Positions 11,273 through 24,400 of a DNA stretch of 64,000 nucleotides are shown here, in pieces. The translations under genes were made by a program, and so were the position numbers. Origin of the DNA: Eremophila alpestris peregrina. Lineage: Eukaryota > Chordata > Aves > Passeriformes > Alaudidae. How positions within the stretch are numbered: position 1 is the first letter of the stretch; each line of letters opens with the position of its first letter. The notes below the pieces were generated by a model. The model saw nothing but the letters and a program-made list of their open reading frames with translations, was not told the origin of the DNA and searched no databases. Location of the stretch: the NCBI GenBank assembly GCA_009792885.1, contig WMCF01000006.1, positions 2,671,419 to 2,735,418 on the forward strand, read 5' to 3'.

Positions 11273-13380
11273 TAATCTAGATTTTGTTTATCCCTTTCCA
11301 AGTACTACGATGAAAGTAAAGTTGATCACAGCGGTTATGTTAAAAAGTATTAAGAAATTACTGATTTATGTTGGAGGAAGTGGCCACTGTTTGGCATTTC
11401 ACATGACCCTGAAACCGAAAAGGTTCACCTAAACTGCCTACTTAGATCCTAACTTGTGCTGACCACTGCAGAAGTGGTTTGGAGCCCCTCACTCAGCCAA
11501 AGCCACCTGAGAAAAGGCATCCAAGCAGTTACCATGAATCAGCTTGAGAAATACTAAATGAGCAGCCTGCAATTACATAAACATAAATAAAGAATTAGAA
11601 TTATAAAGAAGGTGGAATTACAAGCCATGAGAAAGAAATGAGAAAGCACCATAAAGTCACAGCTCTCCAGAGAAGATGGGGCAGCCTGTCAAAGCTTCAA
11701 TTCTGACAGTGCTTTGCAACCATCAATTACATGCTGCTGTGCCAAGCTCTTAGTACTGTCTTATCTGTTGACTAAACACCCTTCTTAAAATAAAATGAGC
11801 CATCAGTTTGAGAAATTTCCCTAGTTGTAGCTGTGTCAGGCTGCTTAAGCTGACCTTTTGAGAATTCGCATGAGAATAAAGGACATCTTATTATTCAAAG
11901 AGCATTTTTGTGAACCAGGAGTTGCCAGTCTTAGACAAAAGCACAAGATTTCCTCCTAGAAGAACCTCTGAGGATTTGCAATGAATCATTCTCTTGAGTA
12001 GTTTGTAATCTGACATCTGAGAATAGCTGGGGGAGAATTAATCCCTGGCATAATTTCATTTTAGTAGAATCAGGCAAAATTTGGCCCATTTGAGTGTTTC
12101 TACTGGACAGTGCAGGGGGTATGCATGCAGTGCTGGAGAAACTGATTTGGCAAAAGGAAGGGAAGCTGGTGGGGCTTGGGGGGTGGAATTTAATGTTGTG
12201 TATACACAGGCAAAATAGTCTTAAAATATGCGGGTCAATGGCAATGTTTGGAATATCAAAACCACATCAGTACACCTTCTATTCTATAATTTCAAATTAG
12301 TTTTCCAAGTTAATGCATTGAGTTGTGGCAGCTGGTTGCATGGGGAAAATTAACACCATCTATTCCCACTTTGCATAAAGCTCATGAACATGCTCTGGGC
12401 TTTGGGAGGAGAATTTGGGGTTCCAGGTTCCCACTACAGCACTTGACTAGAGCATGGTAGGAGGCAAATGGTACAGAAAAGGTGACCACATCGAGTATGG
12501 ACTTTTGCACTACTTGTCTATCAGCAGAGAACTTATAGAAACTCATATCTTCATGCAAAGTGCCCTCCTGAAAAACTAACTGTCTCATTGAAAATACAAG
12601 GACATCCCTTGGCCCATGTGATTTTCTTTCTCTAGATGGAAAAAAAAATTCTCATTGGGCTGATTATGACTAATGTAAGTGAACCACATGAACCCTGGAA
12701 TGATGACAGGGGCATAATGGAAAGTGATCGAAGAACATTCAAGCATTGCATCTTGAACAAGCACCAACTTGATTTAGAGTGCATAGTAAAGGGAAGACAA
12801 ATGAGAAGGAGGAGAAGGAAATTGGGAAGATAAACTTTCCCATGGGCTGTGTTTCCAACTCCAATTTTCTCTGACATTTGTTAAACTAAAATAAGCAAAA
12901 TTTTAAGCTACTTGTTATTTTCAGACCCTTAGTATGAAGAGGAGTTAACTGACACTTGACACTGTTAATTTTCTAATTTTCCCTAAACTAGGCAAGGAGG
13001 AAAATAAAAAATAAAGAAGGGGGAGAGGGGTGGGGTGCAGGAATTCTGTAGAACAGGAAGAGCAAAGCAAGGTAATTATAGCATTATTCTATTATTTCAG
13101 TATCCATACTTAAGCATGTACAGCACAACAGCATTCTTTTAATGGGCAGAGGAACTCAGTGTACATTATTATCATAATGAGTAGTAATGGATAGTGATAA
13201 GACCATGGGAGTCTTCACTGTACAATGCCATTACAGGCATGAGTGCATAAATAGATTTTGATTGAGATAGCCCCTAGTAAATCACAATTGAATTTTTTTC
13301 TATGCCAATTGAAACAGCTTCAGAGTCTGTTTTTATCTTCAACCCATTATTTTGTGGTTTCTTATGTTTCATACTTCCCA
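11273..13380. other. Unique non-coding sequence
   Basis: No recognised repeat or gene. A purine-rich tract lies around 13000-13050. Short overlapping frames occur on both strands near 12580-12880 and look accidental. Confidence 0.5.
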
Positions 13381-13841
13381 CAGGGTCACTGCCTCCTTTG
13401 GGCCTCCCTGCTCTGGCATTGGATTCTCCAGAGGCTGCAGGTGGATCTCTGCTCCATGAGAACCTCCATGGGCTGCAGGGGCACAGCTGCCTCACCATGG
13501 GCTGCACCAGGGGCTGCAGGGGAATCTCTGCACTGGAGCCTGGAGCACCTCCTGCCCCTCCTTCTGCATTTGGCTTCGGTGTCTGCAGAGCTATTCCTCT
13601 CATATATTCTCAGTCCTCTCTTCTGACTGCATTTTTACATCTGCTTTTGCTTTTCTCATTTTAAATCTGTTATTCCTGAGGCACTACCACTCTTGCTGAT
13701 GGGCTCAGCCTGAGCCAGCAGTGGGTCCATCTCCCAGAGCATTGGCTGTGTTGGACACGGGGGAAGTTTCTGGCAGCTTCTCACAAAAATCAACCCTGTA
13801 GTTCTGTTGCTACTAAAATCTTGCCACTAAAACCTAATACA
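13381..13841 (-). mobile_element. Avian endogenous-retrovirus LTR fragment
   Basis: On the minus strand it starts at 13841 with TGTATTAGGTTTTAGTGGCA, a diverged form of the avian LTR start TGTAGTGGGTTTACGTGGCA. The family's landmarks then follow in order: GAGAAGCTGC, AACTTCCCCC, GAGCCCATCAGC, the GTGGTAGTGCCTCAGG block, and then CTGCAG-rich units containing GCAGCCCATGG. It stops near 13381, inside the CTGCAG/GACCC-rich part, so the 3' half of the LTR is missing. Three overlapping frames of 109-122 codons in this stretch come from the LTR and are not genes. No retroviral internal region is attached. Confidence 0.8.
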
Positions 13842-16800
13842 GTGTCAGAAACTGTTTCAAGGACTGTCAAATGTGCCAGTAGAAGATGGAAAGGAATGAG
13901 CAGGATTCGGTCTGTCTTCACACTTCAGTTTCAACAGTGACTTATTTACTAATAGGAAAATATATGCTATTACTAAAGAAGACAATGTTCTGGAAAACTT
14001 AGTGTCATTAAAAACCCAGCAAAGGAAAATAGTTTATTCTCACTTGCAGGTTTGAGGTGACTTACGTTTCCTGAAAGCAGTGCTTTGGGAAGAGGTATAT
14101 CTGGATAGGGACTGAGTGACAGGACAAAAGTCAAAGTGGAGAGGCTGGATACAAACACTGGCTGATAAACTCAGAGGAAAGAAGAAAAGCCTGCTTTCTT
14201 CCTGGAAATGTAACATGTGAGACAGATGCTTTGCCACACTGTATGTTGTCAACCAGAGGTATACATGTGTGTAGGTATCCATGAAGCATAGAAAGCAGAT
14301 TCATACCTTCCAAATAGTGAGATGTTCCTTCCTCATTAGCATCTGCTATCCTACAGAAAATAGAAGATCCAGCAACAGAGAAAAATGGGATTAACTAGAT
14401 CCCACAAAGTACAAGAGTCCTGAAGTGAAACCGACTCCTGTGCCTGAATCAAAGCTGTCCATACATGCAGCACACAGCACAGTGCCCTTCAGTGATAGCT
14501 CTTGCCCTCCTTGCTGCAAGGCTAAGGCAGCGATGGTCTCATCACATGAATCAGGAATAATACAAAGCACAGCCCAGAAAGCCAGGGGTCCTCTAGGCTT
14601 GGCAGACCTTCAGTAAACTCAACTTAGGAAAAATAGAATGATGACTGAGAGCAAGGAAAAGTGTAAAAAACCTCAAAGCTCAGAAAACCTACCAGTGCAC
14701 TGATGATCTTCAAGCACAGTTCAGCACATCTTCCAGCTTTAGGTATGCTTTGAATGAGGAAGTCTGAGGCTGTGATAGATTCTACTTCTAATGATACATT
14801 CACTTAAATACAAAGGTTTCATCAGCAGAATCACATCTCTGAACGTGATGAGTCAGCTGAAAGTTGCAATTCAAATTCTACTGCCACTTCAGATGTGATT
14901 CAAACACAGTCGGATGATTCTAAAAAGAAGAAAGGGACATTGATGAGCTGATTAATAGATTTCTTGGGATATCTGTGCATTCAAAAGTACACTTTCTGAA
15001 AAATTTAGGGCACAATCCATCTAACCAAATGTATACATCAGTAATGCATTTAGATTTAGCCCAGTCATCTAGATTTCCTTTATAATCAGAAAAGGGAAAT
15101 AAGCTCCTTTAAGTCACCATCATCTCACTGAAACAGGTATTAAAACCAGGTGGCCAAACAACAGCAATTTCTCCTGGAATGACTCCATCATTAGTGACTA
15201 AAATTAAGCAGCATAAATCTTGCTCTTTCTCACCAAATACCAAAAACACACGAATGGTAATTGATCTTCTGAGGCTTTCTGATCACTGGAGCTGAGGATC
15301 ACCAGGTGCCATGCTCTGAAACACTGCCCCTTGTCTAAAATGTGCCTGTCCACAGGGGGTTTCCCATGGACAGCCCCCAGGTTCAGAGGGACCATTTCTG
15401 TGGCAGGACAGTCAAGTGTTTGTCCCACAAAATGCACCATCATGAATGCCACCTATGGGTACACTATTTACTGGTTAAATTAATTGTTTGAACTCCAGCC
15501 CAGATAACTAACCTAATGATGTGTTGGGCACTGTTGTTTTGTGTGCCAAGGGGGATTTAGTTTCCCTAGAAAGTTTTTCTCAAAGCCCATCATTAATGTA
15601 TTGCTTCCTGGGGCAGCCCTGAGATAGGAGTGAGAGAAAGGTTGCAGTCTTTATGTATAAAAAGAAACACAGGACAAGTATTAAGAAAGCCAGGAGTTTG
15701 TCCAATTCCACCCTGATTTAAAAAAACATAGTAATGTTAGTGGGGATAGCAATACCATATAAAAACGCTGTGCAGAGGGGAAGACTACTAATTGTTACTC
15801 ATTCAGATCAGAGACCTGGCAAACCTTGCTTGCCAGGCACACTATAATCTGACAAGCACAAATAGGACTCATTCTTTTGATTTAAATTTATCAAAATGTA
15901 AGAAAACCTCCCCTTTTTCCCTCTCAATTTCCCATCCTCTCTTGATCTTCCTATCACCTTGAGACCATCACCCTGAAGCCATTAAGTTTTATCTAAGGCA
16001 GCACAGCGTCTAAATGGAATTAGGGTCACTGAATGCATGGAACTGAGCTGGTAAGCAATATATTTTTCAAAATGTCATTTCCTTTTTTTCAGGGGTAAGG
16101 AGGAGGGAAGTGCTGTTATCTTTCTTGTATCTTTTCTTGTATTCTCAAGACAAGCATATCCATTTTTTTGATAACATCTGCTTACATGATTTCTACATGT
16201 TTTCTTCACATAATAAAATATTCTAATAGAGGTCCTTCACTTCCTTTATTAAAATAAATGAGGATAGGCATGTTCCCTGAAAACTTGTGGAATAATTGAA
16301 AAAGGGTTGTTTAGAACAGATCTTAACATCTGAAATTCCCTCATATTGCTATGCAAAAGTCGGCTGATTATTTCTGAGTGATGTATGCTGTGCTGTTAGC
16401 CTAATTGCCAGCAGTGGCACTGCTCAGCCATAAAGAAGTTCACTGCATCAACAAAATTTAATTGGGGCACCTCAATATACTGGCATTTTCTTGCAGAGCT
16501 AGTTAAAATGAATACAGAAACTGCTCTGCACAAGGATTGAAGCCTATATTCTTCACTTGAACCAGGGAAATTCAGAGAAAAACTAATTTTGCAACAGCAT
16601 GCTGTGATTCTGCTTCCAGTTCTTCACTCCAACAATCATTAGCTGAATGCACACACACAGTAAAGTCTCATTTACTCTGGCACACAACACCTTGGTGTTA
16701 CTTAACTGACCAGGCTTTACTTTCATGCAAAAATTTTAGACAAGGAAAGAAAAAGCAACAACAAACAAAAGGGGCAGGGGGATTGTATTGCCATTTTACG

Positions 16801-16902
16801 CAAATTTTGTTTCATTTTGTACCAGAATTAGTCCATCTAGTACTGATAATGACATCTGTATTAACATACTGTTGTTTTGTGATGCACAGAAATTCCTGTA
16901 AC
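13842..16902. other. Unique non-coding sequence
   Basis: No recognised repeat or gene. A pyrimidine-rich tract lies at about 15895-15960. The stretch 16330-16520 has the texture of a conserved non-coding element (TAAT and TGCAAAAGT motifs, no low complexity), but this is an impression only. Confidence 0.45.
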
Positions 16903-16921
16903 AAAAAAAAAAAAAAAAAAA
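16903..16921. repeat. Poly-A run
   Basis: A run of 19 A. It lies inside two overlapping short frames on opposite strands, whose lysine or phenylalanine runs it explains. Confidence 0.9.
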
Positions 16922-17344
16922 TTAAATTGAATCTGAAAACCCCAGCCATGCCAGGCATTAATTTTGTTCTATTTTTATTACTTGCATCCTCCTTGGTTGG
17001 CAGATTCATTAGGATAAGGAAGAAGTCTAAAATATCCACTGGCATTAAAGTGACCAATAGGCATAAAAGTAAAGAGTAACACTGAAGAAGGAGAGAATTT
17101 AATTCTTTCCCTGTGAGTCTTTGGGAGAAAATGAGTTCACTAGCTTAAATGAGTAATAGGGCAGGTTTCAGAAGTGGCATATGAAAGCATTTGTTGTAAT
17201 GCTGAACTTTACCTTCTCTCATTAAGTTGATTCATTGTGTAGGTAACAAGGGAAAAGCTGCCAAGTGCTGACTGCTGTGCAAGCCTCCACGCTGAACACA
17301 TCCATCATTCAAAACTCTGAATTCCAAACCTGATATCCATGCTT

Positions 17345-17560
17345 CTTTTGGTGCAGCACAGGGTGGTTTTCTGGACCTGTGAGTGCACATTGGTGGCTCA
17401 TGTCCAGTTTTTCATCCATGGTAACCCCAAACCCTTCTCCCCAGAGCTGTGTGTTCATCACCCAGTCTTTACTGGTACTGCTGACTGGACCAGATGAAGG
17501 TCCTGTGTCTGGGTCAACACAATCACCCCTATCAGTTTAGACTGAGTGACAAATGGATTG
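17345..17560 (-). mobile_element. CR1 LINE internal/3' fragment
   Basis: The plus strand reads as CR1 antisense. TTGGTGGCTCATGTCCAG, TTTTTCATCCA, ACCCCAAACCCTTCTCC and AGAGCTGTGTG are followed by a 'TACTGGTACTGCTGACTGGACC' -like block and then AGGTCCTGTGTCTGGGTCAA. These match, with divergence, the familiar antisense CR1 order 'TGGCTCATGTCCAACTTTTCATCCACC ... CCAAGTCCTTCTCC'. No 8-bp terminal array is present. The right edge is approximate and may reach about 17680. Confidence 0.75.
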
Positions 17561-18594
17561 AGAGAAGATCCTTGAAGGGACAGCCCCACCCATATCATTG
17601 TATACAATGGAAATATTCTCTTGGGCTTCAAGACTCTCAAGTACCTAAAAAAAGCATCCTCATCTAAAAACGATCCCAAATGGAGTGCAAATCAGGCCCT
17701 AAATCTTCTTGGTATAAGTATTTCTCAGAGGGACTTATTTCAGAAATGTATCCTTGGCACTGATTAATCAAAAGTAGAGGTGATGTCTTTTTGTTGAGTG
17801 GGATGCATTGAGGGTCAGGGGACTATTGATTGTTCTGATTAATACACTGCACTCCCACGTCTGGGAAATGGCAACTCAGATTGGAAGGCCCCTTTTCTGC
17901 CCTGCTTTCATGGGTACAATTCCCCTCTGAAATCAGTGTCTCAGAGAAAAAAGAATCAATGATTCCAGGCATTAGTGAAGGTCAGAGTGCAAGGCATAGA
18001 GGGCAAATCATTGGCCATTGTAAATCATGGTCACTCTCTTAACTCACTGGATCTATTACATTTTAGTCAGGGATTTGACCCTGAGAACAATCTGTATTTT
18101 TCCCCTCATATCTACTGCTTCCTTCTATGATTCTGATGGTTATTTGGTTTTACCATCTGAGCTATTCAAAACGGATGGCTGTCAGTGTTTTATTAATTTC
18201 CAAAATTCACAAATATTTTAAGAAAAAAAGTTTGATATTTTATATGCCTTTAATCTTTTATGATTTCTCGGTATGTATTCCCTACCTTTCAGTGTTCAAA
18301 GAATACCTCTGGTCTAGAAAGATGCTGGGAACCTAAAGGAAGGTGTGAGTATATAAATGTGAGCATATATATAATTTCTTACTGAAATGTGGAGGATACT
18401 CAGCATCCTGAAGATATGCACTTCTTTGGTTTATTCCTGTTGGGTATTTTACTTCTTTTTTTCTGCATTTACTTCCCTTTCTCAAAACAAACAAACAAAA
18501 AATACAGTATATGTCCTAAGAAGTTTAATAGAATTCTGCTATTACAAAATTTAGCAATTTCTCTACAAAACATTACTACTTTTTTTTCCTCTTT
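17561..18594. other. Non-coding sequence, no clear feature
   Basis: No recognised gene or repeat apart from possible decay of the CR1 to the left. A short AAAC repeat lies at about 18485-18500. Confidence 0.4.
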
Positions 18595-19136
18595 GTGCCA
18601 TTGTTTAACCCCAGACAGCAACTAAGTACCACAGTTGGTTGCTCACTTTACTGCCACAGTGGGATGGGGAAAAGAACCAGAGAAAGGTAAAGCCCATGTG
18701 CTAAGAACAGTTTAATAATTTGATAGTAGGACTAATAATAACAACTAAAGGAAAAAGAGAAGGGGGAATAAAACCCCAGAAACACAAAGAAAGCACAGTG
18801 CAATTATTCACCACTCTCTGGCCTGGGCCCAGCCCTCCCCCTAAGTAGTGATCAGCTCTTCCCAGGAAACTCCTCCCAGTGTATATGAGGAGCATGATGC
18901 TCTGTGATATGGAATATCCCTCTGCCCAGTTCAAGTCAGCTGTCCCAACCATTCTCCCTCTCTCCACTTCTTGTGCTCAGTGATACTGAAGGGTTCTTGA
19001 CTTAGGGTAAGCACTGCTCAACAACAAGAAGCACATCAGTTTGTTGCCAACATTTTTCTCATACCAAGCCCAAAACACAGTGCTGTGCCTGCTCCTAGGG
19101 GAGAAAATTTACTCCATTCCAGCCAAAACCAGGACA
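18595..19136 (-). mobile_element. ERVL-type avian LTR, near complete
   Basis: On the minus strand the element starts at 19136 with TGTCCTGGTTTTGGCTGGAA, almost the standard start of the common avian ERVL-type LTR (TGTCCTGGTTTTGGCTGGGA). Family landmarks follow in order: TTTTGGGCTTGGTATGAGAA, GAGCAGTGCTTACCC, AGAAGTGGAGAGAGGGAG, GGACAGCTGACTTGAACTGG, GGATATTCCATATCACAGAG, a TATA-like CATATACACTGG, then a region with ATTAAACTGTTCTTAGC as the likely poly-A signal area, and CCCATCCCACTGTGG near the 3' end. No retroviral internal sequence adjoins, so it looks like a solo LTR. The left boundary is uncertain by about 20 bp and I could not confirm a target-site duplication. Confidence 0.88.
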
Positions 19137-21085
19137 CTTCTACATCTCAGATGAAAAGCAGTCTTTAACATTTCTCCAAGGAGAAAAACTCTCCAAGGAA
19201 CAAAATATCACTTCTAAAGAAATATACCTAAGGCAGAGGGCTTTGGGGTTTGGGGTGTTTTTTTGCTCTTGTTTCTTTGATTATTTATGGATTTTATAAG
19301 TATGATCTTACTTATGTATCCTAAGGCTAAATTTACAGTGTAAGCGTAAAGACAAAGAAAATTTGTTTGATATGCTCATCCCAAATTTGCAGCATCAGAA
19401 AACTGAGATGGTTCAGAAAAAAAAATTAATCACCAATTGAGCTGACTTTTGATAATTAGAGATTCACTTCTGGAACAGACAACTTTTTAATAGATGCCAG
19501 TGCTGTCTTTTAACATGAAGATTAGAGAAGCTTCTCTTAGATACTTCTAAGGAATGAATCCAAATTCTGCCAGTGCAATTTTCTGAAAACCCAGTTACTC
19601 ATTTCCAACAAAAAGACAGCCTGTGGTCACAAGTAAGCTTCCATCTGCCTTTGGAAATCCCAACAAAAACTCCCCTAGCTTCATTATCCATTACCTCTGT
19701 TTAAGGAATAGTTTAGAGAATGAAATACAAATAGATGTGGATGGATGAGAATCTAATTTAATAACTACTCAATATAACTGCCCACTGTCTGATGCATTGC
19801 TGCATAAGGTGCTATTGATTTGAGGAAAAAAGATTATATGGCAGCTGGGAGAAAATGTCTGGCCCTGTTCCTCCCAAGATTTATTGTTTCTGATAATGAG
19901 TAAATATGTTTCATGCATGAAAATCTAGCAAGGCTTTTTCCAACTGTCCTAATCTTGCCAGCTTCATGGACAAAACTCCTTATAACTTTAGGGATACTGC
20001 ACATGCAGATAAAATATCTGCATGTACTCAGTCACCCAGTGAAGGCTCCCATTAAGTGCAAGTAATAGCAGATAGGAGAGGCTGACGACCATCCCTTCAC
20101 GTACTAATTATCTCATGGTACATATTCTCTTATTGTCTACAAGCAGCCTAGAGGTTTTTGATATTCTCTTTGTGTCAGGATTAAATCTCACATTCAGACA
20201 TTAATTATGTGGTATGGCCAGGTAGCAGTAACTTCTAGGCTAAGGATTCCTCAAAAAAATTGTGCTCTGTTTCAGGACTTTTTCTGCCTTCTAAGGCCTG
20301 TCAGGATCAAAAACACTCACTTATGGCAGTGAGGGGTAACTCATATTTAGAGAGATATTAGGTCTGCCAAAACCCTTTATATTCATCTTTGTCCTATTTG
20401 AGGTTCTTCTTTATCTATTTTTCATCTCTATCTTTTATTTTGGGATCTTATCTTTATCTGAAAATCATTCTGGGTAACTTCCTGACTCATACCATAGCTG
20501 AATATGGCATTGCTTCCAGCTCTTTGGGTGATTCTGCAGCAAGCTGGCTTGTGAAAGAGCTTCTAATTTACTATTTTGCCCAAGAAAAGTTCATCTTGGC
20601 ATGGGCCCATCAGATAGAAGACTACCATTCTTTGTTAGTTTACCCTTAAATTGCTGCCACCTCTTTGCTGATCTTCTTTTCATCTGAGTAACACAGTTTT
20701 AGCATCCTGGATTTAAAACATACTGAGCTAATTTTTTTGCCACAGTGTTGGAACTGAAACATTTAGAAGCATATGCCACTGAATTAGCAGATTTCTATTG
20801 CTAATTCCTACATGCATTCAGCTGATTAGAATAGGTGGGAAGTGGAAAAAAGGCTGAGATTCATCCTCTATGCCCATGACATTCCAGGCACTCATATGGA
20901 GCAATGCCACTATATACTGAAAGGCACAACTCTTAACAGTTGTGTAAAAATTACAACTACAATAATTAGGGAAGTGTGCCCACTGCTGGGAAAAGACAGA
21001 TGGCTCAACTCTTGTGCAATGCTGTTCTCTGGAACACACCTCTATCTTTTATATACTTATGTATCTATGTGAACTCTAACTACAG
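19137..21085. other. Unique non-coding sequence
   Basis: No recognised repeat or gene. The frames of 73-86 codons here have no domain. Confidence 0.5.
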
Positions 21086-21125
21086 ATATATATATATATG
21101 GAGAGAGAGAGAGAGAGAGAGAGAG
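21086..21125. repeat. TA then GA compound microsatellite
   Basis: A TA tract of about seven units passes directly into a GA tract of about twelve units. The plus strand is purine-only in the second half. Confidence 0.95.
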
Positions 21126-21390
21126 GCATACATGTAGATAGATTTTAGTATGTGTATATTTGAGAATGAGAACAGGCTGAGCCCGAAATTTCATAAAGCT
21201 CAATATTTTTATAAAATATTTTCACTCATAACTCACTGAAACTGCAAAGCCTATTGAAATTAATAGGAAGGTACTTGAATACTAAGTAACCTGAGAGCCA
21301 CTAGCAATTATTATGAAAAAGCAAATGGAGAACAAATGAAATGCAAAAGAAAAAAAAAGGAAAAAAATGGCTCTTACAAAGGGATAAGAA

Positions 21391-21447
21391 AGGGGAAGGG
21401 AAGGGAGGGGAAGGGAAGGGAAGGGAAGGGAAGGGAAGGGAAGGGAA
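21391..21447 (+). repeat. GGGAA pentanucleotide microsatellite
   Basis: About eleven tandem GGGAA units, with one GGGAGG variant near the start. The plus strand is pure purine with a GGG triplet every five bases, so it meets the usual G-quadruplex pattern many times over and could also form triplex DNA. A minus-strand frame here is simply the serine/leucine/proline reading of the repeat. Confidence 0.97.
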
Positions 21448-24400
21448 ATGTGATAGTCACAGCTCAACAGCTTAACTTGAATTCCTACAAAAACAAGGGA
21501 AAAAATCTGTAAAAATCAAAAAGTATAGGAATGAGCAGAAAAGAAAAATGATACCTCGTTTTTTTTCTCCATACAAGACTTACTCTTGCCATGCCCCCTG
21601 CCCCCTCCCCACCTTTCAGTGTCTTTCAAAACCAAAACATACATTACTGGTACTTCTTAAATTCAACCCAAACATTGGTTGAAACACAGTATTGTCACTA
21701 TTTGAACTGCTTTTTGAGAGACAAAATATGAAGAGAATTATTACTGCCAAACTCTTTAATACAACACTGATCATTTCAGATCTTGTGTCAAGTATGCTTG
21801 TGCTAAATGATTCAGCTATTTTTATTGTTTAAGATCTGTGCATTCCGAACCTTTCTTCAAGTCAATAGCATCCTCATTAAATTCTCCAGGAATTATTCAA
21901 AGTGATTTCCACTAGGCACAAAGTTAAAGGGTCTAAGAATCATTATTAATCTGTGTGTAGCAATCATTTTATAAGGATGATGTTTTCCAAGTGATGTATG
22001 CTTTGACAGCTTTAACTGGATAATGGTTCTAGCAAACCGAGGGAGATTTCTAAATTTTTATGAATGAAAATCAATATATATTTCTTTGGATTTCCTGTAT
22101 ATAACTGTTATAATTCTCACAGCATTTTGTCAGCTACTGCTCTGGGTCAATCTGAATGAATTCCTAATGTAATATAAGCACTGCACTACTCCCTGGGGAA
22201 ACTGAGGTAGCATTTTCCTTATCAGTGTGATTAGGCCAATGAAAGTTGTGTTTGTTTATTTTCCTTGTATATGACATGTGTGACAGTCCAGAATCAGCAG
22301 CAACAGCAATTAGGATCAGGACACTGATACCCCTCTGTCCTGCACTGTGTCAAGAGGCTCTGATGCTGAAAAGCAGCAGTTCTGGGAGATGGGGATGGAT
22401 GTGATTCTCAGCAGCATCAGATCTGTTGTGTCCAGTTGCCAGAGGTTCTGTGGTCCAAGTGCCCATGTGCAGGCACATTATCCACACCTCCATCTCTGGG
22501 CCATAATGAAGAGGTTCATGTGATAACAACAGCAGACCTAGATAGTTTTTTACTGTCAGCTTAGATAGCAGCAATATCTGTGGCTAAATAGTCTCAGTGA
22601 GTCATTTAAGCATTTGCATTCATAAAACCTGAGGTGTAATGCTACAGTGTCCTGCTGCTGCAGGACAATTACTAGTCAATCAGAATAATCAGATCTGCAA
22701 CGTAGTTTTAAGTGATTGACTGCTGAAAACAGGGTCAGCCCAAGATGCTGAGGGACTCCCCTCATTTGCTGAAAGTCTTCCACAAGGACAGGCAGCAAAA
22801 CTGAGGTTCAAGACATTTATCTCTCGATATTTCATTCGTGTCTTTGTGTGGCCTCTGTCTTCACTGGTTTAAAACCCTCTGGAGTTGTCTTACATTTGCC
22901 ATAATGCTTACCTCCCTCTTACTGAAGCTATAACTTTGGTGCAGAAGAGTTTTAATAACCTGGGTGTAAGAATTCCACATTGCAGGGACACTTTAAACAG
23001 TCAAAAAATATTTTTTAAAGACTAGACAAGCTCAGAGTCTCAGAATCCCATTATCATCTTGAAGCTATTGCCTACATTTCTCTGTATCTGATACAAAATC
23101 ATCTTAAGTATTCTGCCTCACCTGACTACAAGCTGGGCTGCTGGCACACTTCTTTTTCATCAGCCATGTACCTCATTTAAAACACCTCATTTTCCTTCCT
23201 GGTTCAGCTCAGTATTCAAGACATATTTTATACTTCCATTTTATCACCTCTTGGAGTTTTTCACTCCAACTGCTCAGAGACTGATGGAGATGTGCTAGGC
23301 ACATTTCCAAAGGTGTAACATTACAGATAAACAATTAACTATGTACCCCCAAATTTTTTAGCTATGTTAATGCATCCATTTTTGGGGGTTTGTTTGTTTG
23401 TTTTCTTGTTTGGGGTTCTTTTACAAAAATACCTGCATTTGCTTGTTTACACATCAGAGAAATGGTTATCATTCTCATGAGGTAAAAAAAGCATTGTATT
23501 ATACCAAACCATTTGAAATAACAAATAAAACACTGATGATAAAGTCTCACTCCTTAAAATCACCATTTATGTGATTATTTTGCAAATAACTTACCAAATC
23601 TGGTGATGCAGCTGTAAAGATTAGATCAGGTTAACTGCTCTGTTGTCTTCATTGTCCAAAGATTAATTCTTTACTTCCCCATATTGGGGAAACAGAATTC
23701 AAAAGCCCTGTAGACAGACCTGGAGTGATTTTTCTGAGATATCTTTCACCTTAGTCTAAAGAGGAAGGAGAAAATAAAGCAGAGTAGATTCACTATTCCC
23801 TGAACACAAGAAAACACATTGGAGTGTGGTTATTTTTCAGAGGGGAAACTTTATGAAAATTATTTCAGGGTCATGCTATTTTATGGACCTAGAGGGAATG
23901 CTGAGACCTGAAATCCCTGTCATTCTTAACAGATAACAGACTATGAAAATTACATTATACACCCAGTTGTTATCTTTAATTGAGAATCTGATTTACCAAA
24001 GGTAGTGAAAAGCAGAAGCAAAACTCAATAAAATTACAACAAGCTAATCCCTCAGGTGATACAATTAAATGTTTTGGAAAACAAAAATGCCATCAGTAAA
24101 TAGGGAACTCGTTGATGTTAAAGAATGATTTGTGTCGTATGCTGAGTCTTGATAACTTTGTCTGCAAACAATGTTCTCCTCCTGACCCAGAATGCCTTGA
24201 CTATCTGAATATGCTTCTTTCTGCCAAATTGGACATGAGCTGAGAAGTGCAGCCATGCTTATTTTGGTTCTTTGTTCTGTAAGAAGTCTTCCCTTGCTTA
24301 CATGCACGTTTCATTTTTTATGCATGAGGAAAAACCAGAACATAAACTTTGCACTGACAGTTGTACGTTATGTCAAAATTTTTATATATTTTTCTATGAT

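Noticed and set aside
13258..13664. Three overlapping frames of 109-122 codons
   Set aside because: All lie on the LTR fragment at 13381-13841, whose GC-rich short repeats keep several frames open.
22185..22215. GGGGAAACTGAGG, resembling a SINE core
   Set aside because: The match is one short motif with no flanking SINE sequence.
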